Assembly: GCA_021772705.1 (NCBI GenBank)
Contig: JAJFLN010000729.1
Location: 1 to 35,846, forward strand
Length of the DNA stretch: 35,846 nucleotides
Reading direction: 5' to 3'
Origin: Candidatus Cloacimonadota bacterium
Lineage (GTDB): Bacteria; Muiribacteriota; UBA6191; JACPRK01
Shown: in pieces, positions 8,108-16,251 of the stretch
Layout of the letters: each line of letters opens with the position of its first letter
Position numbering within the stretch: the stretch's first letter is position 1
Position numbers and translations under genes: made by a program
Notes under the pieces: generated by a model
The model's input: the letters and a program-made list of their open reading frames with translations, nothing else
Told to the model about the DNA's origin: nothing
Database searches by the model: none

Positions 8108-8240
8108 CCGTTCGGCCCGAGCCTGTCGAGGGCCAGTGTTGGAGCGGCAGAGACCCCTCTCCTGAGCTTGCCGAAGGGGCAGGCGATATGGCCGCCTGCT
8201 CCGCTCATCCCCTTCGGCGTGGCTCAGGACATGCTTCGAC
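8108..8240 (-). repeat. Cluster of short RPEPVEG-type repeats
   Basis: The unit at 8108-8132 is the reverse complement of 76-100 with two differences. Degenerate relatives follow at about 8157-8180 (CCTGAGCTTGCCGAAGGGG) and 8205-8240 (CCCCTTCGGCGTGGCTCAGG, then CTTCGACAG). Alternating orientation makes the cluster able to form long imperfect stems, as in REP/BIME elements. Confidence 0.55.
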
Positions 8241-8308
8241 AGATGGCTACAAAGAAACAGCTGCCGTCTAATCGGGTGCCTGTCCCGCAAGGGGCAGCCA
8301 AAGGTGAG

Positions 8309-8392
8309 GATCACGGAGTTCACGGAGAACACAGAGGATTCGGGGTGGAAAAGAACCTCCGTGATCTTTGTGAACTCTGTGTTCTCTGTGTA
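8309..8392. repeat. CACGGAG-type palindromic repeat, copy 1
   Basis: The left arm reads TCACGGAGTTCACGGAGAAC followed by ACAGAGG. The right arm reads CCTCCGTGATCTTTGTGAAC followed by TCTGTGTTCTCTGTG. The arms are imperfect inverted copies built from CACGGAG/CACAGAG units around an AT-richer centre. The related element at 31604-31697 has different details but the same architecture. Such elements are common between genes in environmental bacterial genomes. Confidence 0.6.
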
Positions 8393-8441
8393 ACTTCCCG
8401 TTTCATCCATATTGGGACGGCGGGGCGCCGGTGAGTGACTC

Positions 8442-8508
8442 AGGACGAACGGGGCAGGAAGACCCGGCCATTCAGTCGTCCTGGATGCGGGCATCCATAG
8501 TGGGGCGA
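8442..8508 (+). repeat. Dispersed repeat, internal copy of the right-end family
   Basis: AGGACGAACGG (8442-8452) and the block at 8465-8508 match the reverse complement of the right window end (35836-35846 and 35780-35823). About 43 consecutive bases are identical by eye, with a divergent spacer between the two blocks. This makes three related copies in the window: left end, here and right end. Confidence 0.7.
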
Positions 8509-8544
8509 GCGGGCTTCCGGATGGAAACCAGCCCGTGGCGGTGC

Positions 8545-9840
8545 TCAGTAGCGCAGTCCTTTCAGGACGGTGCAGCGGAGGGACTCCGATGCTGGCGGAA
8601 GGCCCGTGATCCGCTCAAAATTGAACGAACGATTCGTCAGGTGGGAAACGACCTGGAACAGGTCGCGCTCCGTGGTGGTGTGTAGCTCCATCAACTCCCT
8701 CAATCCTGCCTCGTCTTGCCCTGTCTCCAGGGGAAGCGGCAGGGCCATCGCTCGCGACAGATTGCGGCGCTGGCTCACCAGCTCGGAGAAGAATGTCTGA
8801 TAGGCGGCTGCTCGATCGGGCCTGCGGAAACAGCGACCGACCATCCAGGCCGCTGCTGTGCCCGAGAAGACGGCCAGCACCACTCCCAGGGAGAAGATGG
8901 GATCGATGAATCCTCCAGCATCGCCGACCACGAAGTATCCGGGCCCGGCGTGGGAGCTGACACGGAACGAGTAATCGTAGAGCGCGCGGACGCTGCCGGG
9001 AATGTAATCGGCTTCCTCCAGCAGGTCCTTCAGATAGGGCAAGCTGTGACAGTGCTCCAGGAAGAACCGTTCCTTATGCGACCCACTCAGCTCGGACTTC
9101 TTTACGCTGGACATGGGGAGAACGAGGCCGACGCTCGTGCTCGAACGCATCGGAATGTGCCACGACCATCCCGTCGGTCCAATCGACGAAACAAACGTGG
9201 TGGGCCGAACCTGGCGAAGGCTCTCCATCGGATGGACCTCTCCTCCGTCCGCCACGTACTTACCGCCCTGGAAGTAGCCCCATACGGACAGGAAACGGAA
9301 ATCATCGTCCGGTCGCCTCATGTTCTTCGCTCTGGCGATGCAGGAGGCCCGGCCGCTCGCATCGATTATGTACCGGGCCGACAGGGAACCGGATACCTCC
9401 TCCGACAGAGAGTGATACCTCAGCTCCCCGCCCTGGTCGTCGAGGCGAGCGACGGAGTTGACGGCCACCTCCTCGAAGATCCGAGCGCCTGCACCACGAG
9501 CATGCTCCAGGAGGATCTTGTCGAACCTGTCCCGCTCGACGTGAAGCCCGGGACGGTCGAATCCGAAATCTCCGAACGTCATCTGTCGGAGACAGCCATC
9601 CCAGGCCACCGTCCCTCCCGATTTCTTGATGAATCCTTCTTCCTCGATCGCATCGGAGATTCCTATCCTGTCCGCGTACTTCCAGAAGTGAGGGATCACG
9701 CTCTCGCCGACCATGTTTCGAGGGTGGCGGGCCTTCTCGAGAAGGACCACATCACGACCTTGTCGCGCCAGCATGGCGGCCGCCGAGCTACCCGCCGGAC
9801 CGCCCCCGATGATCGCCACGTCGCAGGTCTTGGGAATCAT
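8545..9840 (-). CDS. FAD-dependent halogenase-like flavoprotein (carrier-protein type)
   Basis: The product has 431 residues. The N-terminal dinucleotide-binding motif is AIIGGGPAGSSAA (9-21), followed by GESVIP (45-50), the second FAD motif YFVVGDAGGFIDPIFSLGV in the C-terminal half, and GWSWHIPM with W225-x-W227-x-I229-P230. WxWxIP is the signature of flavin-dependent halogenases. A Lys pair in GFIKKSGGTVAW (72-73) sits where the catalytic Lys is expected. Among halogenases, those acting on carrier-protein-bound aromatic or pyrrole substrates (PltA/CndH-like) have this shorter layout. The gene overlaps the upstream acyl carrier protein gene by ATGA (9837-9840), so the two proteins probably work together. 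WxWxIP also occurs in some related oxidoreductases not shown to halogenate, so halogenation is inferred. Confidence 0.75.
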   Translation of the reverse strand: MIPKTCDVAIIGGGPAGSSAAAMLARQGRDVVLLEKARHPRNMVGESVIPHFWKYADRIGISDAIEEEGFIKKSGGTVAWDGCLRQMTFGDFGFDRPGLHVERDRFDKILLEHARGAGARIFEEVAVNSVARLDDQGGELRYHSLSEEVSGSLSARYIIDASGRASCIARAKNMRRPDDDFRFLSVWGYFQGGKYVADGGEVHPMESLRQVRPTTFVSSIGPTGWSWHIPMRSSTSVGLVLPMSSVKKSELSGSHKERFFLEHCHSLPYLKDLLEEADYIPGSVRALYDYSFRVSSHAGPGYFVVGDAGGFIDPIFSLGVVLAVFSGTAAAWMVGRCFRRPDRAAAYQTFFSELVSQRRNLSRAMALPLPLETGQDEAGLRELMELHTTTERDLFQVVSHLTNRSFNFERITGLPPASESLRCTVLKGLRY

Positions 9841-10151
9841 GAGACAGAACCTCCCTCTTCCGCGGCCGAGAACGCCGGGTCAATCTCCGCCGTGGCCAGC
9901 TGCCGGTGGACCAGCTCGGCAATTCGCCTCGGAGTTTCGAAATTTGCCGGAATGAGCAACCCAGAATCGAGCAACACGTCGTATTCGTCTTCGAGGAATG
10001 CCACCAGCTGGATGAAGCCCATGGAGTCCATCAGGTCGGCCGTGAACAAGTTCGTGTCCACATCGATCTCGGTCACCGTTTTCCCGGATTCTTCCCGGAT
10101 CCAGTCAACGATCTGTTCAAGTCTTCTGTCCGCCTTCGAGGCCATGGCCAT
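9837..10151 (-). CDS. Acyl carrier protein
   Basis: The product has 104 residues from ATG 10151, with GGAGG six bases upstream. An in-frame ATG two codons later (10145) is an alternative. The sequence runs as a helical carrier: RRLEQIVDWIREESGK, then VDTNLFTADLMDSMGFIQLV. Ser43 in DSM is the expected 4'-phosphopantetheine site (DSL motif variant), followed by AFLEDEYDVLLDSGLLIPAN and FETPRRIAELVHRQ. It is slightly longer than a fatty-acid ACP, with an acidic tail. No ketosynthase, adenylation or acyltransferase gene lies nearby, so the loading enzyme must be encoded elsewhere. Coupling to the halogenase-like gene points to a dedicated carrier rather than the housekeeping ACP. Confidence 0.85.
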   Translation of the reverse strand: MAMASKADRRLEQIVDWIREESGKTVTEIDVDTNLFTADLMDSMGFIQLVAFLEDEYDVLLDSGLLIPANFETPRRIAELVHRQLATAEIDPAFSAAEEGGSVS

Positions 10152-10640
10152 GGACCGCCTCCCCCCGGGGGGCTTCCCCGGAACCAGGTGAACTCCGTTT
10201 GGATGATCAGAAGCCCATCCTCTGTAGGGCGACTCACAAGGTGCGCCCTCGGGAGGGAACCATGGCAGACGAAGGGGGTGCAGGGCTGTGATGCGGAGCA
10301 CTGAATCGGCTGTGACGCAGGAGGCAACGGGGTGAATCGCTAATGGTGCAGAGGTCACAGCATCCGTGCGAGCTGCGTGAAATAGTGGTGCTGGCTGGAG
10401 GAAACGATCGGGCCAGCGCGGACAGTCCGGCAGAACACTCGGCGTCTCTTCCAGTCGTGCCAGGGGATCTTGCGGTCCTTGCGAGGGGATTCGGCCCCGG
10501 AATTGCGGCAGTGTAGATGACGTCACCGTTCGTGCGATCAGGATCAGCAGCCTCAGTTGTGACCAGCCACACAATGATCGGTACGCGGGCGTATTCTTTG
10601 AGCATCTTCCACACAGATACCCGGGGGGACCGTAGCCAGA
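10152..10640. other. Intergenic region between divergent ACP and cytochrome genes
   Basis: About 490 bases hold no gene that can be supported. Frames crossing it show no family motif, and both flanking genes have their own starts at the edges. A self-complementary CCCCCCGGGGGG (10161-10172) partly overlaps the Shine-Dalgarno region of the ACP gene and could fold over it. Both promoters must lie here, but no convincing -35/-10 pair was found. Confidence 0.5.
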
Positions 10641-11408
10641 GTGTTCTTCAGACCCATGGTTAGATGGAAGCTGGTGGCAGGTCTCGCAACGCTGCTCGTC
10701 CTTGCGGGAGCGATCGCATGGTCATGGTTGCGCCATCCGGAAACCACAGCCGCAATGAGGGGCCGGGAGGTCGCTCGGCGGCTGGGCTGCTTCGCCTGTC
10801 ACGGTCCAGATGGACTTGGAGGCGTCGCCGCTCCCGGCGGGGCTGGAGCAAACATGCCGGGGTGGGGCGGAGCTGCGGCGGCAATGTACATGAAGAGCGA
10901 AGAGCAGATCCGGGAGTGGATTCTGTACGGAGCACCGAGGAGTGGGTCGAGAGATGGCACGGCATGGACAACCGATGGCCTCGTCGAAATGCCGGCCTAC
11001 CACGATCTCCTTTCGAACCGGGACCTGGACGATCTTGTGGCCTACTTCCTGGCGGTCTCGGGCTGGGCGCCGGAGATCCCCGACGGCCCCTTCGAGGGCC
11101 GGCGAGTCGCGACTCGCATTGGCTGCTTCGGCTGTCACGGTCCATCGGGAATGGGGGGCGTGCCAAATCCTGGGAGCTTCAAGGGACACATCTCGCCCTG
11201 GGACGGAGAGGAATTCCGTGAACTGGTTCGGAGCGACGCGGAGCTTCGGGAGTGGATTCTGGACGGGTCCATCGCCCGGCTGAGGGACAATCCGCTTGCA
11301 CGGTACTTCCTTGACGGCCAGAAGACCCAGATGCCGGCTTATCGCGGTCACATCTCCAACGAGGAGCTGAACCTGATGGTCCAGTACGTCGGCTGGTTGA
11401 GGCGATGA
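10641..11408 (+). CDS. Membrane-anchored dihaem cytochrome c
   Basis: The product has 255 residues from GTG 10641; ATG 10656 (MVRWKLV) is an equally good start. An N-terminal hydrophobic helix (about 9-29) acts as signal or anchor. Two tandem class I cytochrome c domains follow, with haem motifs CFACH (50-54) and CFGCH (162-166). Each is followed by a methionine suited as axial ligand: VEMPAYHD (about 115-122) and TQMPAYRG near the C-terminus. The domain pair probably carries electrons in the periplasm. It is the first gene of a tightly overlapping run: its stop overlaps the next start by ATGA (11405-11408). Cytochrome and propeller-peroxidase partners downstream suggest it delivers or receives electrons for them. 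Confidence 0.85.
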   Translation: MFFRPMVRWKLVAGLATLLVLAGAIAWSWLRHPETTAAMRGREVARRLGCFACHGPDGLGGVAAPGGAGANMPGWGGAAAAMYMKSEEQIREWILYGAPRSGSRDGTAWTTDGLVEMPAYHDLLSNRDLDDLVAYFLAVSGWAPEIPDGPFEGRRVATRIGCFGCHGPSGMGGVPNPGSFKGHISPWDGEEFRELVRSDAELREWILDGSIARLRDNPLARYFLDGQKTQMPAYRGHISNEELNLMVQYVGWLRR

Positions 11409-13198
11409 TGACTCGCATGGTCCTGGTCTTCATCATCGTGGCCCTGACGTCACTGCTGATCTCGCCCCCATCGAGTGCTTCGAAGCCGGCCGAGCCGGTC
11501 TACAGATCACCGATCCATATCAGCCTCTCTCCTGACGGAGCGACCGCCTACGTCGTCAATCAGGGCTCGGACTCCGTGTCGATCCTCGACGTGCGAAGCC
11601 GTCGAGTGATCGGGGAGATCCCGGTCGGGTCCTATCCGGCCCACGCTGCTGTCTCCGCCGACGGTCTGAGACTCCATGTGAGTAGCCAGTATGGCGCCAG
11701 CGTGGAAATCGTGGACCTGCAGAGCAGGACCGTCGCTCGATATATCCCGACCGACTTCGGTCCACAGGGAGTGTGCCTCTCGGAGGATGGAGCCACCCTC
11801 TACACCGCCAACTCCGTATCCGGCACGGTCTCGTTTCTGGATCTGAAGACCGGCCGGAGCGCCTTCACTGTTCCCGTGGGGCGTGACCCACGATACGTGG
11901 CTCGAACCCCTGACAGCTCTCGACTGATCGTGACCAACGGCCTGTCCCGCAGCGTCTCCATTATCAATCCGGCCCACGGCACGGTCGTCGAGACACGGGA
12001 GCTGGGCAGGGCCTCCCTCCTGCGGCAGGTAGTCTGTTCATCCGATGGCCGGTGGGCCTTCGTGGCGCACCTGGTTTCCCACGATGAAACGGCGACGTTG
12101 CAGATGGAGCGCGGGTGGATTCATTCCAACGGCATCTCGATCCTCGATCTTCAAGAGCCGGGTCACTACGTGACACTTCTGCTCGACCGTCTTCTCCGGG
12201 GAGCTGCCAACCCTTGGGGGCTGGCGCTCTCCGTCGACGGTCGACGACTGTATGTCTCACTTGCCGGTGCCCACGAGGTGGCGATCGTGGATGTGCCAGC
12301 AGCGCTCCGCCTGGTGAGTGAAACCGGGCCCGAGCAGGTCACCCCACTCTCGAAGGACGTGGAGATCGTGGAGCGGCGAGGAATTGCCCGGCGATTCGAG
12401 TCAGGCGGGCTCGGCCCTCGCAGCCTCGCGCTGAGCGAAGCGACGGGGGATCTGCTGGTAGCGAACTACTTCAGCGATGAAGTCTCCTTCCTGGATCCGG
12501 AGTCCGGTGAGATCCGGGCCGTCCTTCCCCTCGGCGCTCCCCAGGAGATGACGCTGTGGCGAAAGGGACAGCTGCTCTTCAATGACGCGCGGCTCTGCTA
12601 CCAGGGCTGGTACAGCTGCGCCAGCTGTCACCAGGAAGATGCCACGGTTGATGGCCTCAACTGGGACCTCCCGAACGATGGGCTGGGAAACTCGAAGAAC
12701 GCGAAGTCACTTCTCGATGTCCACGACTCGCCGCCAGCCATGTGGGGCGCCGTTCGAGCTGACATGGACGCAGCCGTGCAGGCGGGTCAGCGGTTCCTCG
12801 GGTCCATTCCGGTTCCCGAGAATCATCGGGCACTCCTTGCGTTCTTGGGCAATCCCAAGCGCGCGCCGAATCCCTATCGCTCCCGGGCTCCGGAGACCGT
12901 GGCACGAGGCCGGCAGGTCTTCGAGCGGGCTCGTTGTGGGGCCTGTCACCCTGCACCGGTCTACACGGACATGAAAAAGCATGACGTGGGTCTGGCGGCC
13001 AAAACGGACTTGAGGTCCCGGCTGGACACACCGTCGCTCCGCGGCTGCTACAAGACGGCTCCCTACTTGCACGACGGCCGAGCCGAGTCGCTCCGAGAGA
13101 TCTTCAGGTCGCACAATCCAGAGGATCGGCACGGCCGAACGTCGGGCCTGTCGAACAATGAACTCGAGGACCTGCTCGAGTTTCTGAGGAGTCTCTGA
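11405..13198 (+). CDS. YVTN beta-propeller / MauG-like dihaem peroxidase-type protein
   Basis: The product has 597 residues. After a signal peptide (about 3-26, ending SSAS) comes a propeller of YVTN-type blades, for example LSPDGATAYVVNQGSDSVSI, LSEDGATLYTANSVSGTVSF and LSVDGRRLYVSLAGAHEVAI (roughly 35-375). The C-terminal 200 residues carry two haem motifs, CASCH (405-409) and CGACH (511-515), and the stretch DTPSLRGCYKTAPYLHDGRA, which is characteristic of dihaem cytochrome c peroxidase/MauG proteins. Peroxidases of that class reduce peroxide or oxidise proteins; fusion to a propeller suggests a surface or partner-binding role. The substrate cannot be predicted. It is coupled to its neighbours by 4-base and 1-base overlaps. 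Confidence 0.85.
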   Translation: MMTRMVLVFIIVALTSLLISPPSSASKPAEPVYRSPIHISLSPDGATAYVVNQGSDSVSILDVRSRRVIGEIPVGSYPAHAAVSADGLRLHVSSQYGASVEIVDLQSRTVARYIPTDFGPQGVCLSEDGATLYTANSVSGTVSFLDLKTGRSAFTVPVGRDPRYVARTPDSSRLIVTNGLSRSVSIINPAHGTVVETRELGRASLLRQVVCSSDGRWAFVAHLVSHDETATLQMERGWIHSNGISILDLQEPGHYVTLLLDRLLRGAANPWGLALSVDGRRLYVSLAGAHEVAIVDVPAALRLVSETGPEQVTPLSKDVEIVERRGIARRFESGGLGPRSLALSEATGDLLVANYFSDEVSFLDPESGEIRAVLPLGAPQEMTLWRKGQLLFNDARLCYQGWYSCASCHQEDATVDGLNWDLPNDGLGNSKNAKSLLDVHDSPPAMWGAVRADMDAAVQAGQRFLGSIPVPENHRALLAFLGNPKRAPNPYRSRAPETVARGRQVFERARCGACHPAPVYTDMKKHDVGLAAKTDLRSRLDTPSLRGCYKTAPYLHDGRAESLREIFRSHNPEDRHGRTSGLSNNELEDLLEFLRSL

Positions 13199-16100
13199 TG
13201 CGCTGGCTGGTCATACTCCTGGGACTCACGGTCGTTTCGCTGTCGGCGCTGGCCCGAGAGACTCCTCCGGAGAGCGTCCGGGCGGCTCCACCGGAGGACC
13301 CAGCCGCCCTGGGGACGGCGCCGTCCCATTTCGGTAAGCTCACCAGCAGCCGCTGGGCCTACGGCGGGCGCCACGAGCGGCGAAACCTGACTCCCGTGGC
13401 CAATCCGAATCGGGCCCCGGAGCCACAGCCCCGCCGCGATCACCCCTACGATGTCGCCGTCTCTGCCGATGGGACGAAGGTCTACATCGGCCTGCTCGGA
13501 TCCGAACTGGAACCGGGAAGTGAGGTCGCCGTGTACGACGTGGCCACCGACGAGATCGTCAAGCGCATCGTCCTGAAGATGGCGGCAGAAAAGGGAGCCG
13601 CCGGCTCTGGTCCCGGCAGACTGACACTCCATCCGAGCGGGTACGCGCTGGTCGTGACGAATCGATTCTCCAACTTCGCCACTGTGATCGACACGCGAAC
13701 CGATCAGGTCACATCGGAGATTCCCCTCGACTTCTACTGCCAGGACATCGCCTTCACAGGGAAGGGCCAGCGAGCCTACGTGGCCAACCGGTACCTCGAC
13801 CAGGTGTTCGTCGTGGACGTCAAGGCTGGGGCCAGGTCACTGGAGGCGACCATGAGTGTGCAAGGAGGACTGGACGACCGGTCATTCTACAGGGAGGTTC
13901 ATCCGGCGCTGGTCCGTGGCTGCGGCACGGCCGGCTGTCACGACAGGAGTCGGGGTGGATTCGTCGCAGGCCCCGACGGCCGCGACAGTTTTCTCTCCGC
14001 CCTCGGCCACGTGCGACCCGGAAACTCGGCCGGGAGCCGCCTGATCCGGGCTGCGGTACGCACGGCCAATGGCGGGTACGGTGACCGGAAGCCTCTGTAT
14101 CTGAGTCACGCCGATGGGACGGTGGTCTTTCCGGATCCGGCGAACGATTCAGACTACCGGACAATCGCCCGGTGGATCGATGGGGCCTCCGAAGGTCCGG
14201 GAATTCCGGTGGGCAATCGGCGCAGCAAGCCGAAGGTCTGTGTGCTCAGCACCGATGAGCGTTACCTGTTCGTGGGAAACACGGGGACGCAGGACATCTC
14301 CATCGTGGACACGAAGACGCTGCGAGAGGTCGGCGGGATTTACATACAGAACGCTGTCGACGACCTGAAGGTGCACCACTCCCGCGAGACCGGTCGTGAC
14401 TATCTGATCGTGGCGACCCGAGGCGTTGGCTTCGGTGTCCCGGCGGAACGGGACCCCCACGGGGGAGAGAGCTGGGATGTCCGCAATCCGGCAGCCCACT
14501 TCTCCGTCTGGCGTGACACGATCACGGGCAGCATCCTGCCACGATCGGAACAGGAGATCCTGGGGCCATTCGATGCAGTCGATGGGACAGGGGAGATCGG
14601 TTTCAGGGACATGCAGAACGACATCGTCTTCATTGACCTCTCCCGTCTGGACATCCCGAGCGCCCTGGCCAGTAACGGGCTCCGGTACCTGCTGGAGCCA
14701 AACCGCTACGAGGCGCACCGAGGCTGGGTACGCTACACATCCGACACTGCGGAGTCCACCCGAGGGGACATCAAGGGCGACATCCCGCCGGACCTGATGC
14801 GTGTCGTGGGGGCAACGCCGGAACAGATGGCCATCGTGAAGGATCGTCTCTACGTGACCATGCTCGGGAGCAACCAGGTCCAGGAGTGGCGGATCGACGT
14901 CGGAGCCCGGGAGCCGAGCGACTATCTCGTTCCGGTCCGGGTGGTCGACACCGGGCTGCAGCCCATGGGGATCGCCGCTGCGCCGGACGGGACGGTCTAT
15001 GTGGCCAACTTCCTCGGAGGAACAGTCTCTGTGATTGACGCCAAGTCGGGTGCGTCACGAGAGGTAATCGTGGACCCTTCGGTGGAGCGTCTGCCCGTGC
15101 CGGCAACGAATGCCGAACGAGGGGAGATCTTCGTCCGGGGCGCCGCCTTCTCGTCTGACGGCGATCTCTCCTGCTTTCATTGCCATCGGGACGACATGAA
15201 CGATGGACGTGCCTGGGGCACTCACCAGGTGATGGCCCAGGAGTATCTGTCCGGGGCCGGAGAGGATTCCCGTCGCGCCATAGGCGCCACCATGGGTGTC
15301 CCCCAGCTTCGAGGGCTCAACGACATCCAGCCCCTCTACTTCGAGGGTACATTCACGGTGTTCGAACAGCCACGGGAAGCGATGATCGAGCAGGCGCCGA
15401 TCGACGACTTCCTGGGTTCGACTCCGGCCGGAGACTTCACCACCCTCGAGGCGCACGTCATGCGGCACGGAGCCGGAGATTTGACGCTCCCTGCTATTCA
15501 GCCAGGCGTGCTCGCGAGTCTGGAAGAACGTCGAGATGAGCTGTTCCGCCGTGAGTCGATACGTTACTTCGGCAAGGCCTACAGCCTGCTGGATGTCCAG
15601 CGCTTCGCCGGTGAGTGGCAGGCCAGCGAGCCGCGCCTCCTGCCGAACCCCTTCGACCAGACCAGCCGATCCGTGTTGCGAGGCAAGGTGCTGTTCGAGG
15701 ACCCGCAGGTCGGCTGTGTTTCGTGCCATCCCGCTCCTCACTTTGCCAAGAAGGACCTCCGGGACAACCGGCAGCAGGCCTTCGCGCCCCAGGTGACATT
15801 CACTGCCCGGGACGGCTCGTCGACCCTGATCGGAATGTACCGCCTGGACAGCATTAACGGAGTGCAGCGGGACCTGGAACCGTGGGATGTGGGGCGGGTG
15901 GAGGAGGTTCAGGGGCACTTCACGTCATTCCAGCTCCGGGGGATCTGGGATCGTCCGCCATCCTTCCTGCATAACGGAATGGCCCGGACTCTGCACGAGG
16001 TCGTCGCCACACCCGGTCATCCAGGACTCGGGAAATACAAGTACGAGCCGCTCATCGGCGGTGTCCCCGAGCGACCGGGCCGTCGAGAGGTGGGCTTCAA

Positions 16101-16251
16101 CATGACCTGGCTCTTCAAGAAGCGCTCGGACAGAACGAAGCTCCACATGAAGTCCGGGGCCCGGCTGGGTTTCGATACCCACGGCGGCACATCACACCTG
16201 ACGGCACAACAGGTCGACGACTTGGTCGACTTCCTGGACTCCATCGAATGA
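13198..16251 (+). CDS. Large propeller protein with three haem sites, MauG-like C-terminus
   Basis: The product has 1017 residues. It has a signal peptide (1-20, ending SALA), propeller blades (VAVSADGTKVYIGLLGSELE, AFTGKGQRAYVANRYLDQVF), an inserted cytochrome-like domain with C242GTAGC247H (a CX4CH haem motif) in VHPALVRGCGTAGCHDRSR, more blades (IAAAPDGTVYVANFLGGTVS), then a peroxidase-like region with CFHCH (659-663) and CVSCH (840-844). The end carries FQLRGIWDRPPSFLHNGMAR and SHLTAQQVDDLVDFLDSIE, both typical of MauG/cytochrome c peroxidase-like proteins. It is an enlarged relative of the preceding gene, possibly a diverged duplicate with a planctomycete-style cytochrome domain inserted. 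The 1-base overlap (TGATG) upstream and ATGA overlap downstream place it in the operon. Confidence 0.85.
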   Translation: MRWLVILLGLTVVSLSALARETPPESVRAAPPEDPAALGTAPSHFGKLTSSRWAYGGRHERRNLTPVANPNRAPEPQPRRDHPYDVAVSADGTKVYIGLLGSELEPGSEVAVYDVATDEIVKRIVLKMAAEKGAAGSGPGRLTLHPSGYALVVTNRFSNFATVIDTRTDQVTSEIPLDFYCQDIAFTGKGQRAYVANRYLDQVFVVDVKAGARSLEATMSVQGGLDDRSFYREVHPALVRGCGTAGCHDRSRGGFVAGPDGRDSFLSALGHVRPGNSAGSRLIRAAVRTANGGYGDRKPLYLSHADGTVVFPDPANDSDYRTIARWIDGASEGPGIPVGNRRSKPKVCVLSTDERYLFVGNTGTQDISIVDTKTLREVGGIYIQNAVDDLKVHHSRETGRDYLIVATRGVGFGVPAERDPHGGESWDVRNPAAHFSVWRDTITGSILPRSEQEILGPFDAVDGTGEIGFRDMQNDIVFIDLSRLDIPSALASNGLRYLLEPNRYEAHRGWVRYTSDTAESTRGDIKGDIPPDLMRVVGATPEQMAIVKDRLYVTMLGSNQVQEWRIDVGAREPSDYLVPVRVVDTGLQPMGIAAAPDGTVYVANFLGGTVSVIDAKSGASREVIVDPSVERLPVPATNAERGEIFVRGAAFSSDGDLSCFHCHRDDMNDGRAWGTHQVMAQEYLSGAGEDSRRAIGATMGVPQLRGLNDIQPLYFEGTFTVFEQPREAMIEQAPIDDFLGSTPAGDFTTLEAHVMRHGAGDLTLPAIQPGVLASLEERRDELFRRESIRYFGKAYSLLDVQRFAGEWQASEPRLLPNPFDQTSRSVLRGKVLFEDPQVGCVSCHPAPHFAKKDLRDNRQQAFAPQVTFTARDGSSTLIGMYRLDSINGVQRDLEPWDVGRVEEVQGHFTSFQLRGIWDRPPSFLHNGMARTLHEVVATPGHPGLGKYKYEPLIGGVPERPGRREVGFNMTWLFKKRSDRTKLHMKSGARLGFDTHGGTSHLTAQQVDDLVDFLDSIE

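Larger units (their letters stand above)
8035..8544. other. 510-bp intergenic region filled with dispersed repeats
   Basis: No gene is supported between the His-rich membrane protein and the halogenase-like gene. The spacer holds several copies of the short RPEPVEG-type repeat (8108-8240), a CACGGAG palindromic element (8309-8392) and a copy of the right-end repeat family (8442-8508). The reading frames that cross it encode only translated repeat. Confidence 0.7.

Noticed and set aside
8716..10191. 491-codon plus-strand frame opposite the halogenase-like and ACP genes
   Set aside because: The minus strand carries FAD, WxWxIP and carrier-Ser motifs; the plus frame is antisense.
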